Shown here: positions 32,364 through 40,419 of the stretch, piece after piece
Numbering within the stretch: position 1 is the first letter of the stretch
Layout: the number at the start of each line of letters is the position of its first letter
Assembly: GCA_049840815.1 (NCBI GenBank)
Contig: JASGJI010000014.1
Location: 186,001-250,000, forward strand
DNA length: 64,000 bases
DNA from: JASGDN01 sp049840815
GTDB taxonomy: Bacteria; Chloroflexota; Chloroflexia; Thermomicrobiales; UBA6265
Direction: 5' to 3'
Translations under genes and position numbers: made by a program
The notes under the pieces: model-generated
Databases searched by the model: none
Told to the model about the DNA's origin: nothing
Seen by the model: only the letters and a program-made list of their open reading frames with translations

Positions 32364-33815
32364 CTACGTCGCCGCGAGCGGATTCCTCGGTTGCACCTCC
32401 GCCGGGATCGGCGAGGTGAAGGGCCGGCCCTTCGTCGAGGCCGCGAACTCCGCCTGTGCAGCCGCCAGCAATGCCGGGTCGACAATTGCGTCCGCCGCCC
32501 CGATCGCCATCGCGCGGGCGGCGTGCATCATCCCCTTGTGCCCGATCGACATCCCGGACGTCGCCGTGATCGCCCAGCTATGCCCCGGTACCCCGATCGC
32601 GAAGCAACTCGTCAGGATCTGCGCGGTCGGCGCGATCCACGACACATCGGAGACATCGGTCGACCCCGGCATCACCGTGCCCTCCCCGTCCAGCGGGAAG
32701 ACCTTCCCGGTGATGCCCTCGTCCAGCATCGAGGCCGGGATGCCATCGGCGGCCGCCAGCCGCTCCCGCAACCCGCGCGGGAACGCCGAAACGATCTTCT
32801 GTCCGAACGCGACCTCGTCCTCCGAGAACGCGATCTCGCCCAGCTCTTCCAGCACGCCCTGCAAATGCCGCGTCATCACCATGTTCGGCAGGTAGTTGTA
32901 GCTCCCCGCCAGGAAGCGGATTTCCACCTCGGTCTCGGTCATCATCGCCGCGCCCCGCGCGATGTTGTTGACCCGCTCGATTAGTTCATCGACCTGATAC
33001 CGCTCCGGAGAACGAACGTAGTACCAGGACTCCGCGTCGTCCGGCACCACGTTCGGCGCCCCGCCCCCATTCGTGATCACATAGTGGATGCGCGCGGCAT
33101 CCGGCATGTGCTCGCGCAGGTAGTTCACGCCCACGTTCATCAGCTCGACCGCGTCCAGCGCGGAACGACCCGTTTCCGGATTCGCCGCCGCATGCGCCGT
33201 TCTCCCCCGGAAGCGATAGCGCAGCTTGCTGGACGCCAGCGAACTGCTCGCCCACGCCGTGTTCGATGCCATCGGATGCCACGTCAACGCCAGGTCGAGG
33301 TCATCGAACGCCCCGGCCCGCGCCATGAAGCTCTTGCCCTCGCCCGTCTCCTCGGCGGGGCATCCGTAATACCGGACGGTTCCCGGCGTGTCCGTCGCGA
33401 TCAGCCATGCCTTGATCACGCTCGCCGCCGCGAGGGACGCCGTGCCCAGCAGGTTATGGCCGCACCCATGTCCCGGCCCGTCCGCCACGATGGCCTGCTG
33501 CACATCCGTCCGCTCCTGCGAGAGACCGGGCAGGGCATCGTACTCGCCGAGGAACCCGATCACCGGCCCTCCGGAACCGTGTGTGTATTCGGCCATGAAT
33601 GCCGTAGGCAGGCCGCCAATCCCGGTGCTGATGACGAATCCATCCGCCTGCAGGTCCTCTGCCTGGAGCTGCGCCGCGAACGTCTCCATCAGGGCGACCT
33701 CGGGATGGTCCCAGATCTGGTTCGCAATCGCGATGAAGCGGCTCTGCCGCTCGTCCAGCCAGTCGCCGATCTGTTCGTGAGTCGCGTTCGAGTCGGAAGT
33801 CGATGTGGTGGTCAT
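32364..33815 (-). CDS. M20-family amidohydrolase (AbgB-like), paralogue 1
   Basis: This is a 483-residue metal-dependent amidohydrolase. The binuclear site blocks are GHGCGHNLLG (Cys/His), the PAEETGEGK Glu pair, LTWHP and the late HKGMMHA His. The dimerisation domain block FRGRTAHAAANPETGRSALDAVELMNVGVNYLREH is typical of AbgB, the catalytic subunit of p-aminobenzoyl-glutamate hydrolase, and related aminoacylases. AAGGAG lies eight bases before the start at 33815. A close paralogue lies at 34558-36018, with a DinB gene between them on the other strand. The true substrate is not known. Confidence 0.9.
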   Translation of the reverse strand: MTTTSTSDSNATHEQIGDWLDERQSRFIAIANQIWDHPEVALMETFAAQLQAEDLQADGFVISTGIGGLPTAFMAEYTHGSGGPVIGFLGEYDALPGLSQERTDVQQAIVADGPGHGCGHNLLGTASLAAASVIKAWLIATDTPGTVRYYGCPAEETGEGKSFMARAGAFDDLDLALTWHPMASNTAWASSSLASSKLRYRFRGRTAHAAANPETGRSALDAVELMNVGVNYLREHMPDAARIHYVITNGGGAPNVVPDDAESWYYVRSPERYQVDELIERVNNIARGAAMMTETEVEIRFLAGSYNYLPNMVMTRHLQGVLEELGEIAFSEDEVAFGQKIVSAFPRGLRERLAAADGIPASMLDEGITGKVFPLDGEGTVMPGSTDVSDVSWIAPTAQILTSCFAIGVPGHSWAITATSGMSIGHKGMMHAARAMAIGAADAIVDPALLAAAQAEFAASTKGRPFTSPIPAEVQPRNPLAAT

Positions 33816-33957
33816 GGCAAGCTCCTTCACTGGTTGCGGCATTATGGTGCGGCACCGACCGCCGCTCCGCAAGATCCGAGAAGCATCCGCATGACGGGCG
33901 CGCATAGGATGAGCTTCCCTGACCTGATGCGGAGCGCACGAGCGAAAGGACACGATC

Positions 33958-34476
33958 ATGGGCGAAGGAACCGGGAACGCGTCGGGAGTCGACCTCCTGC
34001 AAACCGTCGTACAGGAATCGCTGGGACGCAACCAGCACGTCCTGGGGCGGCAGGTGGCGGGACTCACGCATGCGGACAGCCTGCTGCAGCCACAGCCACG
34101 CGGCAACTGCCTGAACTGGGTCGTCGGGCACATGGCTGCCTCACGGGAGAAGATGCTCAGCGTCATTGGCGAGGAGACCGTCTTCGGGCCGGACGCGCTC
34201 GCCCACTATGTCCGGGGGTCCGAGCCGATCCTGGCCGACGGGGACGGCGTGCTGCCCCTGGCCGATCTGCTCTCCGGATTCGATGCCCAGCAGGATCGCC
34301 TCGCCCGCGCCATCGCGGCGGCATCGCCAGAAGCCCTCGCACAGCCATCGCCGGGCATGGAGGGAATGTCGGTGATCGAGGAACTCCAGTTCCACGCCTG
34401 GCACGAGACATATCATCTCGGGCAGACGGATTTGCTGCGCCAGCTCAGCGGCGTCGACGATTGCGTGATTGCATAG
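33958..34476 (+). CDS. DinB/YfiT-like four-helix metalloprotein
   Basis: The protein has 172 residues. The three metal-binding His of the DinB fold are H58 (NWVVGHMAAS), H149 and H153 (HAWHETYHLGQ). DinB_2 proteins include thiol transferases and damage-induced proteins of unknown activity. A ribosome-binding site AAAGGACACGATC precedes the ATG. The gene converges on the second M20 gene, with a 25-bp palindrome between the stops. Confidence 0.85.
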   Translation: MGEGTGNASGVDLLQTVVQESLGRNQHVLGRQVAGLTHADSLLQPQPRGNCLNWVVGHMAASREKMLSVIGEETVFGPDALAHYVRGSEPILADGDGVLPLADLLSGFDAQQDRLARAIAAASPEALAQPSPGMEGMSVIEELQFHAWHETYHLGQTDLLRQLSGVDDCVIA

Positions 34477-34485
34477 CGAGATCCT

Positions 34486-34535
34486 GAACGGGGAAGGGGC
34501 GATGACCTGCGCAGGTCATCGCCCCTTCCCCGTTC
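34486..34535. terminator. 25-bp loopless perfect palindrome between convergent genes
   Basis: The 50-base sequence is fully self-complementary, centred on GACCTGC/GCAGGTC. It lies between the DinB stop (34476) and the M20 stop (34558), so it can act on both transcripts. In RNA the two central base pairs would open to form a small loop. Confidence 0.8.
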
Positions 34536-34557
34536 TTGGTTCGGTGTCTCGCCCGGC

Positions 34558-36018
34558 CTACATCTCGCGGGACGGGCCTGGCGGCGGAATGTGCGCCGGT
34601 ACCGGAGAAACGTACGGACGACCGGCCGTCTCCCGCTCGAACTCGTCACGCGCGGCCTCCACCAGGGCCGGATCGCGATAGAAGTCGGTCGCGGCAGTCG
34701 CCATCGCCTTCGCCGCGTGGAGCATTCCCTTGTGGCCGATCGACATCGCGCCGGTCGCCGTCACCGCCCAGCTATGACCGGGGATACCGAGTGCCCAGGT
34801 GGCGGTGTTGATCTGGGCAGTCGGGGTATTCCACGACACGTCGGAGACATCGGTCGAACCCGACCCGACTTCCCCAACCCCGCTCGGTGGCCAGACATCA
34901 CCACTCAGGCCTGCATCCAGCAACGCCGCCGGCAATCCACGCTTGGCGAGCGAGGCCGCCCGCTGCGCCTCCGGGAAGGCGGAGACGATCTGCTTGGCGA
35001 AGGCGACCTCCTCCGGCGTGAAGTCGATCGGCCCCAGCGCCTTCAACGCCGCATCCAGCCGATCCTCGATCACCGTGTTCGGCAGCATGTTGTACGTGCC
35101 GGAGAGGAACTTCACCTCTAGCGAGGTCTCCGTCATCAGCGCCGCGCCCTCTGCGATCTTCTGCACGCGCTCCGTGATCTCGTCCAGCTGATACCGCCAC
35201 GGCGCCCGCAGGAAGTACCAGACCTCCGCATCATCCGGCACCACATTCGGGGCGCCGCCGCCGTTCGTGATGACATAGTGCATCCGCGCCGCATCGATGA
35301 CGTGCTCGCGCAAGTAGTTCACGCCCACGTTCATCAACTCGACCGCATCGAGCGAGGATCGCCCCGTCTCCGGATTCCCTGCGGCGTGGGCGGTCCTTCC
35401 CCGGAAACGATAGCGGATGCTGTTCACCGCCAGGCTGCTGCCGGCGGACACCGCGTTGATCGACCCCGGATGCCAGGTGATCGCGAGGTCCAGATCCGCG
35501 AAGGCCCCGGCCCGCGCCATGAAGACCTTGCCATCGCCCGCTTCCTCGTCCGGGCAGCCATAGTAGCGGACGGTGCCCGGCAGCCCGGTGTGCTGAAGCC
35601 ACGCCTTGATCACGCTCGCCGCCGCGAGGGATGCTGTACCGAGGAGGTTATGTCCACACCCATGGCCATCGCCGCCGGGAACGATCGCCTGCTGCGTATC
35701 ACTCCGCTCCTGAGAAAGACCGGGCAAGGCATCGTATTCGCCGAGGAATCCGATAATCGGACCGCCCTCGCCCTGCGACCATTCCGCCATGAAGGCGGTC
35801 GGCATGTCCCCGATGTTCCGCGTGATGGCGAACCCCTCGGCCGCGAGGTCATCGGCCTGGATGCGGCAGGCGGTGAATTCGGCCATCCCGATCTCCGGGT
35901 GCTCCCAGATCTGGTCCGAAATCGCGATGAACCGGCCTTGCCGCTCGTCCAGCCAGTCCGAGACCTCCGTATGCACGGCGGCCGACTGGTCGGGATTGGT
36001 ATCAGTGGTTGTCTGCAT
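34558..36018 (-). CDS. M20-family amidohydrolase (AbgB-like), paralogue 2
   Basis: This 486-residue protein is closely related to the gene at 32364, sharing GHGCGHNLLGTASLAAASVIKAWL, FRGRTAHAAGNPETGRSSLDAVELMNVGVNYLREH, TNGGGAPNVVPDDAE and the late SIGHKGMLHAAKAMA. The Glu pair is PDEEAGDGK. The start at 36018 (MQTTTDTN) follows GGGGAGAGCAGC; the frame continues far upstream without protein character. Its function is as for paralogue 1; the pair probably arose by duplication and then diverged in the pocket, since AWSWHP-type residues differ (TWHPMASNTAW against TWHPGSINAVS). Confidence 0.9.
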   Translation of the reverse strand: MQTTTDTNPDQSAAVHTEVSDWLDERQGRFIAISDQIWEHPEIGMAEFTACRIQADDLAAEGFAITRNIGDMPTAFMAEWSQGEGGPIIGFLGEYDALPGLSQERSDTQQAIVPGGDGHGCGHNLLGTASLAAASVIKAWLQHTGLPGTVRYYGCPDEEAGDGKVFMARAGAFADLDLAITWHPGSINAVSAGSSLAVNSIRYRFRGRTAHAAGNPETGRSSLDAVELMNVGVNYLREHVIDAARMHYVITNGGGAPNVVPDDAEVWYFLRAPWRYQLDEITERVQKIAEGAALMTETSLEVKFLSGTYNMLPNTVIEDRLDAALKALGPIDFTPEEVAFAKQIVSAFPEAQRAASLAKRGLPAALLDAGLSGDVWPPSGVGEVGSGSTDVSDVSWNTPTAQINTATWALGIPGHSWAVTATGAMSIGHKGMLHAAKAMATAATDFYRDPALVEAARDEFERETAGRPYVSPVPAHIPPPGPSREM

Positions 36019-36258
36019 GCTGCTCTCCCCGTGAACAAGGGCCTGTGCCCCGGTCGATTCGGACATGGTCGCGCACCATCCGCACAATCGCAACGAGGCG
36101 GCGGTGAGAGCAGCGACGTCATCGCGCTCCTCTCCGCGTTTCTCACTTCTCACACCGCTCCGCTGCGGAGGGTGGTATCCGGACGATCCATGCGGATAAT
36201 GGGATAATGAGCGAGCGGCACTCGGCCGGCTGTCTGCGTCTACCGAAGGACACCCATC

Positions 36259-36504
36259 ATGAGCAGCGACGATCCCAAGTTCGTGCACGCCGATCCGGAC
36301 CCCGCCATCCCCTACATCAGCGAAGACGGTGTTGGCGACCTGATCGCCGATGCGCCAGACGGCCCCGAGTCCGATCCTTCCGCCGCCGCTATCGACCAGA
36401 AGCAGGAACAGGATCGCAACGACTTCGACAACGACGACGACCTCTACAACGCGGGCAGCTCCCCGGAATTCGAGCATCTCCGCAAGCGCCCGCACAGCGC
36501 CTAG
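36259..36504 (+). CDS. small acidic protein of unknown function
   Basis: This 81-residue, strongly acidic protein (DDPKFVHADPDPAIPYISEDGVGDL, later DFDNDDDLY) has no predicted span or signal. AAGGACACCCATC precedes the ATG with good spacing. No family is recognised. It stands alone between the divergent M20 gene and a repeat element; it could be a nucleic-acid mimic or simply a disordered protein. Coding is supported by the ribosome-binding site and by amino-acid composition only. Confidence 0.55.
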   Translation: MSSDDPKFVHADPDPAIPYISEDGVGDLIADAPDGPESDPSAAAIDQKQEQDRNDFDNDDDLYNAGSSPEFEHLRKRPHSA

Positions 36505-36524
36505 CGCCGAATTCGGTTTGGTCG

Positions 36525-36645
36525 CCACATCCCGTAGCGGGTCAGCTGGTCTGACCGACCACCATCCGGCGAAGCCGGATATCGTGGCATGATGGCCCTG
36601 ATATCGGCTTGGTGGTTCGCCGCTATATGGTCTCGAATTCCGCCT
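36525..36645. repeat. interspersed inverted-repeat element A, copy 2
   Basis: CCGTAGCGGGTCAGCT at 36532-36547 and the hairpin CATCCGGCGAAGCCGGATATC at 36563-36583 match copy 1 at 18074. The outer ends (GAATTCGGTTTGGTCG and TGGTCTCGAATTCCGCC) are inverted relatives of each other. Confidence 0.7.
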
Positions 36646-36670
36646 AGCGTCGTCACGATCCCGAACGTGG

Positions 36671-36712
36671 CAGAAGGAGAGGCATTCTCGCGCGAGAATG
36701 CCTCTCCTTCTG
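36671..36712 (-). terminator. 21-bp loopless perfect palindrome after the SRAP gene
   Basis: The sequence centres on TCTCGC/GCGAGA with exact 21-base arms starting CAGAAGGAGAGG. It begins four bases past the stop of the minus-strand SRAP gene (36716). Confidence 0.8.
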
Positions 36713-36715
36713 TGG

Positions 36716-37429
36716 TCAGAAGAGTCCCGGTTGCTCCACATCCTCCAGCGGCTCGATCAGGTCCGGCGAATCGTTAGCCGGACTGTTGACGGCCTTGCTG
36801 ACCGGATGCATCTCGACCGCATCGTCAGGAGCCGGCTTCAGCACGTAATCCAGCGCATCGAAATCGGTCTCCGACCGGCTGAGCCAATGCTCCACATCGT
36901 CTGGCGGCACGATTACGGGCATTCGGTCATGCAATGCATGCATCGCATCGTTCGCCTCGGTCGTGATGATCGTGTACGTCTGGATCGGCGAGCCGTCCTC
37001 GCGCACCGCCTCGTCGTACAACCCCGCGAAGAACATCATCGGCTCGTCGCGAAGATGGATGTAGTAGGGCTGCTTCGGCCCCTTGCCACCATCCTCATGC
37101 TTCCACTCGTAGAACCCATTCGCCGGCACAATGCAACGGTGCCCCCGCACCAGCGAGCGAAACATCGGCTTCTGCGTAAGTGTCTCCGCACGCGCATTGA
37201 TGGGGGCGACCCTCGGCTTCTCTCCCGGCTTCGCCCAGCGAGGCACCAGCCCCCAACTCATCCCGGTCAGTTCGACCCGTTCCTCGTCCGGCGATTCGAC
37301 CAGCACGGGCAGGATCTGCGATGGCGCAGCGTTCCAGGTGGGATGCGGCGCCATGCCGAGATCCAACGGGGCGTTGGTCAGGATCTGTCCAAGCAGGTGG
37401 AGGTCGTAGGCAGAATAGCGTCCGCACAT
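36716..37429 (-). CDS. yedK: SRAP-family abasic-site DNA-protein crosslink protein (YedK/HMCES)
   Basis: This 237-residue protein carries the full SRAP set: catalytic C2 (exposed after removal of Met1), N33 in TWNAAPSQ, N78 in INARAET, E108 in NGFYEW and H167 in HDRMPVIV. These proteins form a thiazolidine link to abasic sites in single-stranded DNA to shield them from cleavage. AAAGGACATCATTCC precedes the ATG. The start is certain because Cys must be residue 2. It is divergent from the MarR gene at 37689. Confidence 0.95.
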   Translation of the reverse strand: MCGRYSAYDLHLLGQILTNAPLDLGMAPHPTWNAAPSQILPVLVESPDEERVELTGMSWGLVPRWAKPGEKPRVAPINARAETLTQKPMFRSLVRGHRCIVPANGFYEWKHEDGGKGPKQPYYIHLRDEPMMFFAGLYDEAVREDGSPIQTYTIITTEANDAMHALHDRMPVIVPPDDVEHWLSRSETDFDALDYVLKPAPDDAVEMHPVSKAVNSPANDSPDLIEPLEDVEQPGLF

Positions 37430-37624
37430 GGAATGATGTCCTTTCCGGAAGCGACCTTCGCAGCGCCGCTCTCGACATCGCGATCATTGCCCGATCGGTG
37501 CTACCCGACTGTCAGCACAATTCTCGCCCACGCGGCAAGCAACTCACCCGCCTCCTCAATTCGTCCAGCCTGCCGCTCATCAATCCGGCCATCGTCATTC
37601 CCCTTCGCCAATGTTCCGGAGCGC

Positions 37625-37653
37625 TTGACAGGACGGATCCTGCCCGCTATCGT
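37625..37653 (+). promoter_or_regulatory. promoter of the MarR-MFS operon
   Basis: A consensus -35 TTGACA (37625-37630), a 17-base spacer and TATCGT (37648-37653, four of six) form a strong sigma-70-type promoter about 36 bases before the MarR ATG. Confidence 0.65.
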
Positions 37654-37658
37654 CAAAT

Positions 37659-37674
37659 GCGTGCATATACACGC
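37659..37674. promoter_or_regulatory. putative MarR operator
   Basis: GCGTGCATATACACGC is a near-perfect 16-base palindrome overlapping the expected transcription start, just downstream of the -10 box. The size, position and AT centre fit a MarR dimer site for autorepression. Confidence 0.5.
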
Positions 37675-37688
37675 TTACGGAGTCGGCA

Positions 37689-38159
37689 ATGAATGAGCGC
37701 GCCCCTTCCCGGACCGATTGGACCCATTCGACCTGTTTCAGCACCTCCGTGCGCCGCATCGACCGCATCCTTTCCCGCATCTACGACGACGCAATCCGTC
37801 CCAGCGGCCTCGTGACCACCCAGTACTCGCTCCTCTCCACGCTCGCGCGCGCCCCGGCGGACCTCTCCCTCACCGACCTCGCCACCGCCATCGACATGGA
37901 CCGCTCGACCCTCTCCCGCAACCTCGCCCCGCTCGAACGCCAGGGATTCGTTCACCTCGCCGCCGGTCAGGATCGCCGGGCCAGGATCGTCTCCATCACC
38001 CAGGCCGGACGCGAGAAGGTCGACGAAACCCGCCCACTCTGGCGGGCCGCGCAGGACCGCGTCGCCGCGCTCGCCGGGGGGCAGGACGTCGAAGACACCC
38101 TCACCATGCTCCTCACCCTCATCGATCCGGTCCGCACATCCTCCCAGGAAGGGGAATAG
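37689..38159 (+). CDS. MarR-family regulator
   Basis: This 156-residue winged-helix protein has a helix-turn-helix LSLTDLATAIDMDRSTLSRNLAPLERQGFV and the wing GQDRRARIVSIT with the conserved D-R-R. It is the first gene of a pair with an MFS exporter-like gene six bases downstream, the usual layout of a drug- or metabolite-sensing repressor and its transporter. A strong promoter and an overlapping palindrome lie just upstream. The ATG at 37689 is followed by a second one four bases later in another frame. Confidence 0.88.
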   Translation: MNERAPSRTDWTHSTCFSTSVRRIDRILSRIYDDAIRPSGLVTTQYSLLSTLARAPADLSLTDLATAIDMDRSTLSRNLAPLERQGFVHLAAGQDRRARIVSITQAGREKVDETRPLWRAAQDRVAALAGGQDVEDTLTMLLTLIDPVRTSSQEGE

Positions 38160-38165
38160 CGCCTC

Positions 38166-39482
38166 ATGGCAACGATCGAGCCCTCGGCTCTAGCCCCTGC
38201 ACGATTGCACTACGCCTGGGTGATGGCCGGCGTCACGTTCCTCGTGCTCCTTGGCGCATCCGGCTTTCGCTCCGCCCCCGGCATCCTCATCGTTCCGCTT
38301 CAGGACGCCTTCGGCTGGGACCGCGCAACCATCTCCCTCGCCGTCTCCATCAACCTCATCCTCTTCGGCTTCATGGGGCCATTCGCCGCCGCGATGATGG
38401 ATCGCTGGGGCATCCGTCGCGTCGTCACCGCTGCCCTCCTGACCATCGCGACTGGCGCGTATCTCACCATCTATATCACCCAGCCCTGGCAGCTCTATCT
38501 CCTCTGGGGCGTCGTCGTCGGTCTCGGCACCGGTTCGATGGCCACGGTGCTCGCCGCGACCGTCGCCACACGCTGGTTCGTCGCACGTCGCGGCATGGTC
38601 ATCGGCATCCTCACCGCCGCCAGCGCGACCGGCCAACTGATCTTTCTGCCCGGCCTCGCATGGCTCGCAACCCATCACGGCTGGCGGTCTGTCTCGATCG
38701 CAGTCGCCCTGGCGACACTTGCGGTGGTGCCGCTGGTCCTCATCTTCGCGCGAAGTCGCCCGGCCGATCTCGGCCTTCGCCCCTATGGCGCGACCGGAGC
38801 CGAGCCGCCGGCACCACCGCGCCGAAACCCGATCGCAACCGCCTTCGGCGCACTGCGAATGGCCATCCACTCCCGCGATTTCTGGCTGTTGGCGGGAACC
38901 TTCTTCATCTGCGGAGCAACGACCAACGGCCTGATCGGCACGCACCTGATCCCGGCAGCCCACGATCACGGCATGTCCGAAGTGACAGCAGCCAACCTGC
39001 TTGCCCTGATCGGCATCTTCGACATCATCGGCACCACCGCCTCCGGCTGGCTGACCGATCGCTTCGACCCTCGGCGATTGCTCTTCTTCTACTATGGATT
39101 GCGCGGTCTCTCGCTGATGGTTCTGCCGTGGGCATTCGGGGCGCCGCGCTTCGGGCTGATCGCGTTCATCGTCTTCTACGGTCTCGACTGGGTCGCAACC
39201 GTGCCGCCAACCATCGCTCTGGCCAGTCGCTCGTTCGGCGTCGATCAGGCGGCGCTCGTCTACGGCTGGATCTTCGCCGCGCATCAGGTGGGAGCAGCAA
39301 CAGCCGCCTTCCTGGCTGGAGTGATCCGCACCAGCACGGGCGACTACTTCCTCGCCTTCACCGGCGCTGGCTGGCTGGGCCTGCTCGCGGCCTTCCTCGT
39401 GCTCGGCATCAGCCGAGGGTCACGCCGCCCCCACACCCGCGGCATTCCCGCCCCAGCACATGGCTCCAGGGTGACGGGATGA
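38166..39482 (+). CDS. MFS transporter, monocarboxylate/oxalate-formate antiporter-like
   Basis: This 438-residue, 12-span protein begins YAWVMAGVTFLVLLGASGFRSAPGILI, followed by FGWDRATISLAVSINLILFGFMGPFAAAMMDRWGIRRV, the loop 2-3 motif of the family. The second half is LIGTHLIPAAHDHGMSE ... GLDWVATVPPTIALA. The similarity is to the MCT/OxlT branch, which moves small organic acids. It is in an operon with the MarR gene (six bases apart, AGGAAGGGGAATAG as ribosome-binding site) and is presumably induced by that repressor's ligand. Confidence 0.86.
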   Translation: MATIEPSALAPARLHYAWVMAGVTFLVLLGASGFRSAPGILIVPLQDAFGWDRATISLAVSINLILFGFMGPFAAAMMDRWGIRRVVTAALLTIATGAYLTIYITQPWQLYLLWGVVVGLGTGSMATVLAATVATRWFVARRGMVIGILTAASATGQLIFLPGLAWLATHHGWRSVSIAVALATLAVVPLVLIFARSRPADLGLRPYGATGAEPPAPPRRNPIATAFGALRMAIHSRDFWLLAGTFFICGATTNGLIGTHLIPAAHDHGMSEVTAANLLALIGIFDIIGTTASGWLTDRFDPRRLLFFYYGLRGLSLMVLPWAFGAPRFGLIAFIVFYGLDWVATVPPTIALASRSFGVDQAALVYGWIFAAHQVGAATAAFLAGVIRTSTGDYFLAFTGAGWLGLLAAFLVLGISRGSRRPHTRGIPAPAHGSRVTG

Positions 39483-39540
39483 TCCGCGTGCGACGCTCAC
39501 CTGAGCGGACGCATCGGCATCCGGAAGCGAGTGGCACGCA

Positions 39541-40398
39541 TCACGCCCCGCCTGACCGCGCATCCAGCCGAGGCGAGATCCAGTCGATGATGAACCGGAT
39601 GACCTCCGACCGCCCCGGTTCGTTCAGGATCTCGTGGCGCATCCCCGGCCACAGCACGATCGTCCGATCCGCCGTCGTCGCGCCCTTGTACAGCAACTCC
39701 GTCCCGCGCGGACTCGTCAGCTCGTCAGCTGCCCCGTGCATCGCAAGCAGCGGCATCGTCAGCCGGGATAGCCGCGTTCGTGCGTCCTCCCCGGCATGAA
39801 TCAGCTCGACGGCGGTCCGCATCCGGGTCTCGCCATGGTGCGTTCGATGATCGGCATCGAACCCGACGCCAATTGCCTCATCAACACTGAGGACATTCCC
39901 GTCGCTGCGCGGCACCGGTGCCATCGGCAGCACCCGTGCGATCACCTCGCCTGCCTTCCGCACCACGGGCGATGTCCCCTCATCGACAATGAGGGCGGGG
40001 CCGCTCGTGATCAGGAAATCGACCGTCTCCGGATGAGCCTCCGCATACCGAATCGCGATCAGCCCGCCCATCGAATGCCCGAAGAGCACCAGCGGCAGGT
40101 CGGGGAAAGCATCCTTCATCCGCATCACCACGGTCCCGAGGTCGTCCACATAGTCATCGAAGCGCATCGCCAGGGCGCGGGTGCCACCACTCCGCCCGTG
40201 CCCGCGATGGTCGAGCGTCGCCACCGCGAAGCCCTGGGACACCATCGTGTTGACCAGCAGCGCATACCGCCCGGAATGCTCGGCATGCCCATGGGAAAAG
40301 ACGAAAGCCGCCTTCGGATTGTCGGGAATCCACGTCGCAGTCGCCACGATCGTGCCGGAAGCCGGTGAGAAGGTCCTGCGTTCCTGTCGTACGCCCAT
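39541..40398 (-). CDS. alpha/beta hydrolase, monoacylglycerol-lipase-like
   Basis: This 285-residue protein has oxyanion block HGHAEHSGRY, nucleophile elbow GHSMGG, catalytic Asp in GAADELTSP and His in GMRHEILNEP. The HGxxEHSGRY motif is typical of monoacylglycerol lipases and lysophospholipases (PldB/MGL, Hydrolase_4). GGGAGGGGAGACG precedes the ATG. Only about 20 bases separate its start from the end of the IS481 element; before that insertion it would have followed nnrE by about 30 bases in an operon. Confidence 0.88.
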   Translation of the reverse strand: MGVRQERRTFSPASGTIVATATWIPDNPKAAFVFSHGHAEHSGRYALLVNTMVSQGFAVATLDHRGHGRSGGTRALAMRFDDYVDDLGTVVMRMKDAFPDLPLVLFGHSMGGLIAIRYAEAHPETVDFLITSGPALIVDEGTSPVVRKAGEVIARVLPMAPVPRSDGNVLSVDEAIGVGFDADHRTHHGETRMRTAVELIHAGEDARTRLSRLTMPLLAMHGAADELTSPRGTELLYKGATTADRTIVLWPGMRHEILNEPGRSEVIRFIIDWISPRLDARSGGA

Positions 40399-40419
40399 CG
40401 TCTCCCCTCCCGATCCGAT

